From: Neurospora crassa OR74A
Taxonomy: Eukaryota; Ascomycota; Sordariomycetes; Sordariales; Sordariaceae
Length of the DNA stretch: 64,000 bases
Assembly: GCF_000182925.2 (NCBI RefSeq)
Contig: NC_026502.1
Coordinates: forward strand, 2,852,001-2,916,000
Direction of reading: 5' to 3'
The position numbers were made by a program, and so were the translations under genes. The notes under the pieces were generated by a model that did no database searches, was not told where the DNA came from, and saw only the letters and a program-made list of their open reading frames with translations. Of the stretch, positions 54,938 to 64,000 are shown piece after piece (the stretch's first letter is position 1; each line of letters opens with the position of its first letter).

Positions 54938-55075
54938 CTTAAAATTGTAAGCTAGGTACTAAGTAAGATTAAGGTCCTATCCCTTCTAATTAGCTTAATA
55001 GTATAATTTCCTATTAATTAGCTATAATATAATAATATTCTTAACTTCTTATTCTTCTTAATCTCCGACTAGTTC
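54938..55075 (-). pseudogene. Chromodomain remnant
   Basis: On the minus strand, between integrase and the 3' LTR, a frame reads through an acidic stretch, then EVKNII, then YYKAN followed by a stop and KG (in place of a YxVKWKG-type core) and finally YLAYNFKN (place of TWEPxxN). Three tryptophan codons of the domain have become stops, as expected from RIP of TGG. In intact chromoviruses this domain binds methylated histone H3 and guides insertion. Confidence 0.65.
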
Positions 55076-55706
55076 GCCGGCTAAGTTTTCGTTTATTTAA
55101 TTAAATAGAGGGTTATTTATATACTTCCGAAGATAGTTAGTATAATAGATTTTTACTTTGCGCTAAGCGGGAGGAATTTCGAATTCGTATAAATATCCCT
55201 TTATTACTTTAATTTTATAAAGGATATATATAAGGGGAAAGTCGAATTTATTATTAGGTTTATCGGTTAATTATAATTTTTTAATAATAAATACCCTATC
55301 CCTTACCTTAAAATTAAGATTACGCCAATATTTGTTCGTTTAAATTATTTATTTTTCTTAAGCCTTAGCTATTACGTCGCACGCCAATTCCTAGAAATTA
55401 TATAGTATACGTAAGGCTTATTACACTTCTTTATAAAAGTATTATTCTTTTATTAGTATAGCGGTAGTATAACGGTCTTAATAGAAAGGTAGTAGTATAG
55501 GGTACCCTATAATAGCTTTATATAGGGATATACTAATACTCTTATAATATAGTAAAGTTTGGATAATATTTAAAGCAGGGAGTATAATCGATTAATTATT
55601 TTAATTGTAGTTAATAAACGGGTATAAGCGCTAATCGATATATTAGTTTATAATTTCAATTTGTCCAGCGGTTTAGGAGTACCCGGATAATAATAATTTT
55701 TATTTA

Positions 55707-55946
55707 ATACTAAGGATTTTAAATATTTCGTTAATAAAGGATAATATAAATTAGGGACTATAATCGTTTATTACTTCTTTAAAACAATTATAAATTCGCT
55801 AGGGATTGTAATAGTAAAGGTAAGTAGCCTATTTAGTAGTAACTATATCTTTATAAGGAATATACTAGAATACTTTAAATAAACGGTCTATTATAACTAT
55901 TATATTATTATACCCTCGTTTATCCTTAGATATACTTTTAAAATCG
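55707..55946 (-). pseudogene. Integrase core remnant
   Basis: The minus-strand frame beginning DFKSISKDKRGYNNIIVIID shows the first catalytic Asp and the VIDR-type strand of a Gypsy integrase. About 60 codons on, INDYSP followed by a stop and F stands where SDRGPQF is usual: the second catalytic Asp is kept but neighbouring Arg and Gln codons are changed, the latter to a stop. Other stops lie between. Confidence 0.8.
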
Positions 55947-56599
55947 ATAATAATATATTGCTAAATTTAATTAGGGATACCGAATAGATATAATTTTCCG
56001 GGGGTTTTATTACAAGGGACTTTTAAAGCTTTGTAAGTCTAATAGTTATTAATAAATTAATCAATATTATTGGATATACCGGCCTACTAATATTATTATA
56101 ATATAAGGCGTTAAATTTTATTCTAACTAAGGTAACTAGTAATTAGTCGGGTATAAGCTTTATAAATAAATATTCAACGGAGGTCCCCTTCTAGGACTAT
56201 TAGGTAATTCTTTTTTTTAAGTAATAAGCCATCTTCATATAGCGAAAATTCTATATTATTACTTCTTACTTTAAATTAATAAATAAATAAGGAAGGGTCC
56301 TTTCAATTTACCTTTAAGAGGGCGTTAATTAAATTTATATTAAATAGTATTAGTAGTTCCCTTTTATTATCTAATAAATATAGTTCGGTTACAAAGCTTT
56401 CAACGTCTTTTATAGATATTTTTCCTTTATCCTTAGCGAAGGAGTATACTCCTTCCTTCTCTTAGTAAAATAATTATAATATATATTAATCTTCCTTTTT
56501 ATCCTTAACGGTTTAGAGATCTTCTAATTTCTTTAATAAAGCGTTAATTATTATATTTTCCTTCTTAGGCCAATAAATAAATTTAAAAGAGTATTAGGA

Positions 56600-56970
56600 T
56601 ATTAATTCTACTTACCCGGTTTATTGAGAATTGAGGAATCGTTTTGTAAAAAAGTATTTTAGGGCTTAATAGTCTATTACTACGATGAATGGGTAAATGC
56701 TAATTAGTTCGGTTCGTTAAATTGTTAGAGTTTTTATAATAGTAAATAATTCTTTATTGTAGATAACGTAGTTTAATTTTATTAGTAGTATAGTTTCGGA
56801 GAAGAAGGTTACTAGATACTAATTATTATTACTTAGTTGTAATTAGAATAGGACACCCGTATAGATTCTATTAAAGGCGTCGGTTTCGATTTAAGTAGGT
56901 TTTTTATAGTAGAAGTGGGCGAGAATTGGCGCTTTTAGTAACCGATCCTTTAATTTATAGAAGGAGGTTT
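56600..56970 (-). pseudogene. RNase H remnant
   Basis: A minus-strand frame reads YKLKDRLLKAPILAHF, then IETDA (the conserved TDAS start with its catalytic Asp), VTFFSET, NKELFTI and IDY (place of TDH), ending FTKRFLN. These are the Gypsy RNase H landmarks in order, broken by stops. Confidence 0.8.
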
Positions 56971-57209
56971 AGTAGTCCTTGGTTTATTGGAAGGGGGTGT
57001 CCTTCTTAGTTAGGCGAGTAAGGGGATGAATTATACGGCCGAATTCCTTTACAAATTTGCAATAAAAATTGTAAAATCCGATAAAGGATTGTACTCCCTT
57101 AATGCTAGTTAGTTCCTTCTAGTTCCGGACTATAGTAACCTTCTCGGGATCTACAGATACCCCTTCGGTTAAAATAATGAAGTTTAGGAATTTCGTAGAT
57201 ATAATATAA

Positions 57210-57800
57210 AATTTATACTTCTTAATATCGGCCTAGAATTCTACATCCCGAAGTTGCTCTAGTACTTTTTTAATATAGATTTTATATTCTTCCTTCGTCT
57301 CGGAGAAGATTAGGATATTATTAATATAAGCGCTATAGAAGTCGTTTAAGTAACTTATTAATATTTTATTAATAAACTATTAGAAAATTACTAAGTTATT
57401 AGTTAGCCTAAAGGGTAAGACTTTATATTTGTAAGCGCTATATTAGGTATAAAAGGTGGTTAGGTTTTTGTTATTAGGAAATATCCGAATGTAGTAGAAT
57501 ATTTATTAAATATCAATCTTTATAAATATTTTAACTTTAGATAATTGAGTAATAGTTTCCTCGATAAAGGGTAAAGGGTAATAGTCCTTCTTTGAGAGGG
57601 TATTTAACTTTCGATAATCTATATAGAAGTAGAGTCCTTTATTAGCTTTAAGTACGAATAAGATAGGGGCGGTTTAGGGTGCAGTATTAGGTTCGATAAA
57701 TCCTTTATTAAGATTTTTTATAATATAATCCTTATAAGCCTCTAGCTCCTCGAGGGATATTTTATATAGGGGGTTATAATTTAAATCCTTAGGACGGGCG
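57210..57800 (-). pseudogene. Reverse transcriptase remnant
   Basis: The minus-strand frame carries YKYKVLPFRLTN (place of YKVLPFGLTNAP) and then the catalytic box at 57317-57328, where YVDD has become Tyr-Ile-Asn-Asn followed by ILIFSET. Both catalytic Asp codons are changed to Asn (GAT to AAT, a G to A change), alone enough to kill the enzyme. Downstream LEQLRDVEF and ADIK match the thumb-side segment. Further reverse transcriptase sequence extends toward about 57.8 kb. Confidence 0.88.
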
Positions 57801-58559
57801 TTTTCGTTTAAAGGGATATAGTAATTAATATTTAACTATAAATTAGGGAGGGCGTCCGATTTAATTTTACTAAAGACTTTAAGGAAATTATAATAGTAGT
57901 TTAGAACTTCTTTAAGGATTTATTATTTTAATTCTACTTCGTTTATTTCTAACGAACTATAGAGGATAATATATTATTCTTCGATAAACCGATTTAATTT
58001 ATAAAAATTAGTTATACTAATATAAATCTTCTTTACTATTTTATAGAAAGGGTCCGTACTAATAAAAGTTAAGTCCGCCGGACGGTCTTTAATCTATCTC
58101 TAATTATATTTTAAGCGGTAGTATCCTTACGTATTATATAGTAAGTATAAGTTTTGGGTTAGTTCGGGTTTAGTTCGACGTAGGGATATTTAGGGGAGTT
58201 CCTCTAGTTCTAACGGTATTTCGTTAGTTTATTCGAAAAATTATCGGTCTATACAATTGAAATAGTATTAAGCTGCGTTTAGGGATAGGGATTGGGCTAG
58301 TCGATGTTATAGGATAGCGAGGGGGCGTTAGGAGGGGTTGGATTTAAATAATTTTAATAGTAAAGGGCGTTCTAACTCTTTAATTTTAAATAGGATAGTT
58401 TAGGAATTGTTATAGCTATTATAGTATTATTTATCTTCTTTCTATATTAATAATTCCTAGGCTTTAACATCCTTTTAGAAGTTTAAATATTTAATAGGTT
58501 CCGAATCTTTGCTTTTTCCGATTTTAAGATTGCGGGAGAAGTTTTATTTTTAAGAGGTA

Positions 58560-58900
58560 GGGAATAGTAGATACGCGTAGGCTAAATTAGTAAAAATATT
58601 ATTTTAAATTAGCTATATATTTCCAATAATTATATTGCGTTTTAGGTTTGGGAGTATAATAATCTATTAATTAAAGACTTTATAGTTTTGGATTTTGATG
58701 TATCTTTTAAAGGCTACTTCGACGGAATTGGATTTGGCCTTTTTATATAGGGTAATATATCCAGGATTAAAATTGTTATAAATAGGTAATTTTAATAGTT
58801 TTTATAGCTTTCGAGCGAAAGAGAGGTTTATAATAATATAAGTATCGGTTCTAATATTAATAAGAGTATTAGAAGTTGTAATAGCAATTCTATTGAGAGT
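58560..58900 (-). pseudogene. Aspartic protease remnant of the inner element
   Basis: A minus-strand frame reads INIRTDT, in the place of the D-S/T-G active-site loop, then SFARKL-like sequence and later NLKRNIIIGNI, in the place of the I-I/L-G-x-x-W/F-L flap-end motif. The active-site region is altered. Weaker than the other domains but in the right place between gag and reverse transcriptase. Confidence 0.55.
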
Positions 58901-59099
58901 TATACTATATTTAACGAGAAAGGAAGACCTTCTACCAAGGTAATTATAGAGGTTGAAGTTTAAATATTATATATTAGTAATATTAATCGACGTTCCTTAA
59001 AGGGAGTTTTATTTTAAGGTAATTAATTTCCTTTAATAGTATTATCTTTTATATCCGAGGAGTAGGGGGATTCTTTATTAGAGGTTAGAACGTTAATTA

Positions 59100-60950
59100 A
59101 TTCTTTAATATTAGAAGAATCCTTTCTCTAAATAGCGTTAGTAATCGAATTTAAATAAGCGTTAAATTATTTAGAAAGCTTTTCCTTATACGGGCACTTA
59201 CTATTTATATATCCTTTTTTATAGTAAGAGAAGTAACGACCTTTATAATTGAATTTGCATATTTCTTTAGAGGTAGGACGATTAAAAGCCTTAGTCTTTA
59301 CAATAGGCTTAGAAGGAGCAGCGTCCTTCGAGGAACTGGGGGTACAATAGAAGCTTTATTTACCCTTATATTAATAATTCTTTTAAATATTTATATAATT
59401 ACCTTTATTAAGGGAATTAAATAAAAGGATATAGTTATTAAATTACTTTAATAAATTTAAGTAAGTAAACTCTACTACTTAACGGAGCTCCTTAGTAATT
59501 TTGCAACGAAGGTCGCTCTTCTATTAATTATATAGGCGGCGGTACTAGCCTACTAAGTATTAGAAAGTGTTTTTAAAAGTTTAAAAGTACTTACTATATT
59601 TCATTTCTAAATTATTGAATTTAGCGAGAATTTTCTTATAAGTATTATAGTTATAGTATTCGTCCTAGAGGTATTTAAGAAGTTTATTAGAAGTAGTTAA
59701 GCGGTTAAAGTAATTAAGATCTAAATACGGGAGTAGGGTTTAAACGGCTTTATTTACGAGGTAGTTAGTAATGTATTTAAACTTCTAATAATTATTATCG
59801 AAGTAATTAGTATTAATTTCGAATTTAATTTTAATTTAATAGTATTAAACATCAAAGGTAACCTTATCTTCTTTCTTATTATTATAGAACTTACCGGTAC
59901 TCTCCTCCTTTATTAACCGTTTATTATTAGAAGATTGAGTAGTAATAGTAGTACTTAAAGTATTAAAACGGGAGCAGTTATTAGGATTATTATAGGGGGC
60001 GCTATTCCTAGAGCCTTTAGAACCTCTAAATTTACTAAAGTCCTTATTAGAGTTATTAGGATTTCTACTACCCGAGGTAGTCTTATTAACAGCGTTTAAA
60101 ACGGTTTTTAAGGATATTAATAAATATTTATTCTCCTTCTTAAAACATTAATTCTTTATAAATACTTATTAGAAGCTAATATTAAATAAGTAGAAGGATT
60201 AATTAGCTGGAGGGTTGGGGTCGTTGCTAGCGACTTTCTTAAATAGGTCGGCGGCGACGGTACCGAAGCGGTTAGCCTAGTTTTTTATAATTTAAAAATC
60301 TTTATTGGTTTAATTAAATAATCTAACGAAATTATTAGATTATTTAATAGTAACTATAAGGGAGATAGTACGGATACGTATTTTTAGGAATATAACCTCG
60401 GGGGAAATTTAGACTAGAGCGACGAATTAATTATAGGTTATAGGGCTATTGAAAAATTTAGCCTTAGTATTGCTTTTACCCTCGGCCGTTATAGGAGTAA
60501 ATAGTATAAAAGTATTATTATTGCGATATATATACTCGAAGAGGGTATAAAAGCGTTCCTTCAAATTCCGAGTAGGGACTTCTTTATTAACGAAGTAATA
60601 GGCGCGGTGGGCGATAGGCTAAATCTAATCGAAGTAATATTTATATAGCTCTTTAGGGGTAAGGCCCGATAAGTCGAATTTATTATTATTATTATTATCG
60701 ATATTAATAGTATAGGATATAGCGCCCTAGTAATTAGGGCCGTAGAAGTCGTTAGGGTTAAGGGATTTATATTTAACTTCGGAAGGAGGTAATTTACCGT
60801 CCTTAGGTGCGTATTTCTTTAGGACGTTGGGGTCGAAGTAGATATAGTACGATTGTACGGCATTAGTATTATTACAAACTATCGTAAAGTAGTTCTGAGG
60901 TATTCTGTGATTAGTAACCTAGTTGGTAATTATTTCTACTCCTCTTTAGA
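59100..60950 (-). pseudogene. gag remnant with RIP-altered zinc knuckle
   Basis: Broken gag between the 5' LTR and protease. At 59191-59236 the minus strand reads YFSYYKKGYINSKC, with the spacing of a CCHC zinc knuckle (C-x2-C-x4-H-x4-C), where two Cys and the His have become Tyr and only the last Cys remains. Each change is a single transition (TGC/TGT to TAC/TAT, CAC/CAT to TAC/TAT). The rest of gag is Lys/Asn-rich with many stops. Confidence 0.65.
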
Positions 60951-61135
60951 GATTTCTTTTCTATTAAAAAGGTAGGGGGATTGCGATATACTAAATATCC
61001 GGTCTTTATCTTACCCCATTATTAATTTTAATTATTATTGCTATATTACTACATTATAACTCTTATCTCAATCTCTTCTTTTAAGTAGGATATTTAATAC
61101 TATCCTCAATAGAGAGAGATGAGTTGTAAATAGTA

Positions 61136-61386
61136 TAAGAGCACGTAACGGGCGAAGTAATACTGCAACGTTATTGACGTTTAATATAGAATTTACGATT
61201 AAAGAGTAAAATAAAAGGTAAGAGTTGTATGCATAATTCGGACTAGGAGATATGTTCCTAGAGCCGGACCCGCTGTGGCCTACTCTTCCTTATTTAATTT
61301 ATAACCAATTATATTAATCGCATCTATGCAATACATCCCCGTATAGTGCCCTGTTAAGGTATGAACCGTTTGGCTGGGCTATAACA
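61136..61386 (-). repeat. 5' LTR of the inner element
   Basis: 251 bp, collinear with 54229-54479. The plus-strand TG at its inner end has become TA, a RIP-type change, so the copy now starts TA but still ends CA. No primer binding site complementary to a tRNA 3' end was recognised next to it. Confidence 0.92.
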
Positions 61387-62950
61387 CTACCTATAAAAGA
61401 AGCCCGTTACTTCACCCTCGTACATATATTACTCCGACAGGCAACACCCCTACCGACAAGATTCGCTATAATCCCCGTCTTACCGATATATTTTATAACG
61501 ATACCGAACTTAATAAAAATAATTTTATAGAGTTTATTAATAGAATAAAAGACTACAATTTAGAACTCCGAAGACTATTAAAAAGATAAGCCGATATATA
61601 CGAAAAATATTTCTAATAGATTAAGGACCTCTATATTAAGTAAATCCATTCCGCTATATACCTTAATTTATTCTACAATAAATCTAGTAAAGTAGTTGTA
61701 AAGTGTATTATAGCTAAGTAAATTAAGGAAATCCCTATTACTTTTATATACTTAATTCGTACTACTCCCCCTAATATTAACGTCTATAGTAAGGCTACAA
61801 ATTCTTTTCCTTTATTTAAACTTAGTACCGAAGCTACTAATAAGGCTAAAGGAGGCGCACCCCCCTCTCCTCCGAATATCCGCCTAATTGCAACTGCTCC
61901 TAGTAACCCTAATAATAGTAATAATACGGATAATAATAATAATAATAATAGTTTGCGTCCTATTAGTAAAATTAATCGCTTTACTAACTATAAACTAACT
62001 TTTTTTAAGGCCCTAAATATTAATAAAGATAAGACTAAATTTAAGTGAAATAATATTAGTACGTTCAATCCTTTTACTAATAACCCTAATAATATAAATA
62101 TAATTAAATTTAGTAGCGACCTCGTTTATACTAATACTACTATATTTAAAGATCGGTTGGTCGCTCTATTCGAAGACGACCCTAACGGATCTATCTACAA
62201 ATAATTTATACGTATATAGCCCCTTTTCTTATAAAGTACCGCTTATATATAGTAGTACAATTAAATAACCCCTAATAAACGTTGTATTTTAACTACTGTA
62301 GAGCAATTTACTTTAATTCTAATTAAAAGATTTACTTCTAATATAATTATAATTACCCGGAAGTTCAACGCCGGAAGAATTTTATTATATAACGTTTATA
62401 AGAATAAGAACGTAATTATAACGTACATCTTTAAATAATTGTATTTTATGCGTACTATAAACATCCTAATTAAAGATAATATAAATTAGTAGGGCGTTAT
62501 AGTTTAAATTTAGAATAGCTTTAGTACTGATATAAAAACTATTATTCGCCCCCCGCCGGCGTATAGTAATACCGAAACATACTTCGAAAAAATTAAAAAA
62601 ATTCGAGCCGTACTCCTTGTTGTAGCTAGAGATAAGTATGCAATATCTAACAATTAAATTTATAACTATAGCTACGATCTTAACCGCAACCGAGACTGCA
62701 ACCGTTCGTATAACTCTAATATTAATTACTATTACAATAATCGTAGTAGCTATAATAATTATAATTTTAGTTGTAATTATAGTATTAAGCTAAATTATAT
62801 TAACAATTATCGTAACCGCTCTTTTAAATATAATTACGACCGTAATAATAATTGCAAGTAAGATTGTAATTATAATTACAATTATACCCTTAAGTAAAAT
62901 TGTGATTGTAGTTGTAATTGTAATTAGGCGGATTGCGCCTACTATATTAA
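61387..62950 (+). pseudogene. Broken gag, right part, of the outer element
   Basis: Resumes directly after the target duplication. A frame from about 61437 (TGNTPTDKIRYNPRLTD) stays largely readable for about 250 codons with a few stops. An Asn/Asp-rich run lies at about 61905-61955. At 62650-62940 a long Tyr/Asn/Arg/Cys-rich run, perhaps once Arg/Asp-rich repeats, ends in Cys-rich sequence that may be the remains of a zinc-binding region. Confidence 0.55.
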
Positions 62951-63399
62951 GGAGGGCTCCGATAAGAGCGATTTAATTAATTTTATAGAAGATTACTCGG
63001 ATAAATATAATTCGGATAGTTCGGTTTACTACGTATATAATAGTTAATTAATTTATTCTAAGTACTTAATAATATTCGATTCTATAAAGATTAAAATAAA
63101 TTATACTAAAGAATATTAAGTTATAGATATTCGTATAGATTCTATTCTAATTATTACTGATAGTACGAAGTTCTATAAGTATTGAAATTACGAACGGACC
63201 TTCTAATTTTAGAATAATTTATTTAAATATTTTAATATTTACTATATTAAATCTACTACTACCTATAGAGAACCCTTAAAACCTATTTATTATACTAACG
63301 CAATTATTCTATTTAAAATTTAGAATACTATTCCCTAAAATAATAAACTATTTAAAAAGGGCCCTATATTAAGTTTTACTTATCTCCGAATTATTGTTA

Positions 63400-63670
63400 A
63401 AATTATTCTAACTTTTAAGGAGGTTAAGATTTATATAGATTTAAGTGTAGTAAAGATAATTATTGGGCGAATATTCCTATAAACCTTTAAATACTTAATT
63501 TTAACCGAATATTTAATAAGGATTAAAGGAGTAGGCGGTAAGCTAATTAAATTAATAGAATAGGCGATATTTACCTTCTTCCTCCTTAGAAGGGACTTTA
63601 AGGGTAAGCCTATCTTATTTAGAACTACGGCGGTAAGATGGGTAATTAACGAATTAGAACCCAACCTCTT
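63400..63670 (+). pseudogene. Retropepsin remnant of the outer element
   Basis: The plus-strand frame reads VKIYIDLSVVKIIIGR, in the place of the Asp-x-Gly active-site loop, then IKGVGGKL, FFLLRRDFKGKP, and INELEPNLLLINNFLYS in the place of the DELxxxLLLGxDFL segment common to Gypsy proteases of this kind. The Gly of the active site and several others are changed. Sequence after it (to about 63.97 kb) still follows the frame toward the reverse transcriptase beyond the window. An antisense ORF of 77 codons here is a shadow. Confidence 0.65.
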
Positions 63671-64000
63671 ATTAATTAATAATTTCCTTTACTCCTAATA
63701 AGTATATATTAACTATTAGAAAATTGAAGTTAATCTTCTACAAAGTAACTTTAATATAGTATTTAAAGTATTTAAATTACCTAACCGTTACTCCTAAAAA
63801 ATTGTAATTAAAAAGAAAGTAATACTTTGTTTAAGCGAGGAATATATAGTTTTAATCTATTATATTAGCCTTCCTAAAGATTAAAACTTTTTCTTCGATT
63901 CCTTTTACCCTGCAATAATTAATATAGTTATTAATATACGCTTACTTAGGGTTATACTAATAAAAAATATATTAAATTAAATAATTATTATCTTATATAA

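Larger units (their letters stand above)
54229..61386 (-). mobile_element. Inner Ty3/Gypsy chromovirus, RIP-mutated, complete in outline
   Basis: A 7158-bp LTR retrotransposon with two 251-bp LTRs and the 7-bp flanking repeat CTACCTA at 54222-54228 and 61387-61393. Reading the minus strand from the 5' LTR, remnants appear in the order gag with zinc knuckle, protease, reverse transcriptase, RNase H, integrase, chromodomain, polypurine tract. That order (RNase H before integrase) is Ty3/Gypsy, and the chromodomain after integrase marks it as a chromovirus, a group that targets heterochromatin. Every domain carries stops and changes of the RIP kind, so it is inactive. The element is younger than the outer one it split. 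A flanking repeat of 7 bp is a little longer than the usual 4-6; one or two bases may match by chance. Confidence 0.9.
52377..64000 (+). mobile_element. Outer Gypsy-type LTR retroelement, RIP-dead, interrupted and running off the edge
   Basis: A plus-strand element made of an LTR-like start (52377-52649), a leader to about 53450, gag-like coding DNA in two pieces (about 53459-54228 and 61387-62950) and a retropepsin region (about 63400-63670). It is split by the inner element at 54229-61386, which has a 7-bp duplication of outer-element sequence at both sides. Stops and changes of C to T type lie throughout, so it cannot make protein. Reverse transcriptase and the rest would be to the right of the window. 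Confidence 0.65.

Overview
The window is nuclear DNA of a filamentous ascomycete, most probably Neurospora (N. crassa or a close relative). The genes have short GT-AG introns (64-111 bp) and C-ending codons. A 1563-residue arom protein, an unlinked-style single H3 and H4 pair with one and two introns, and AT-rich repeat DNA carrying only transition differences (the mark of repeat-induced point mutation, RIP) all point the same way. The species call rests on sequence character and recall of the Neurospora gene order; no search was run.

Layout. Positions 1-960 are AT-rich RIP-mutated DNA. From about 1 kb to 50.87 kb lies a gene-bearing block of normal composition holding eight convincing genes: an Rpn4-type C2H2 regulator (+), the largest subunit of RNA polymerase I (-), the U4/U6 snRNP protein Prp3 (+), a kappa-class glutathione transferase-like protein (+), histone H3 (-), histone H4 (+), a sugar transporter (+) and the pentafunctional AROM enzyme (+). 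The space between is large (up to 10.5 kb) and holds mononucleotide runs, short tandem repeats and candidate regulatory sites, but no ORF that I could defend as a gene.

From about 50.87 kb to the right edge the DNA is again AT-rich and RIP-mutated. It resolves into a nested structure: a complete but dead Ty3/Gypsy chromovirus (54229-61386, minus strand, two 251-bp LTRs, 7-bp target duplication) sits inside the gag region of a second, plus-strand Gypsy-type element whose gag and retropepsin remnants continue to the window edge. Although every reading frame is broken, gag zinc knuckle, protease, reverse transcriptase, RNase H, integrase and chromodomain of the inner element can still be recognised in the expected order.

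The genes are mostly housekeeping functions: rRNA synthesis, splicing, nucleosome supply, proteasome gene control, sugar uptake and aromatic amino acid synthesis. They are not an operon. Two candidate control sites fit known biology: a perfect Gcn4/CPC-1 palindrome 287 bp before aro-1, and a near-match to the Rpn4 binding element 92 bp before the Rpn4-type gene. I found no evidence of a new defence, toxin or biosynthetic system; the most informative structure is the nested RIP-mutated retroelement pair and its sharp edge with the gene block.
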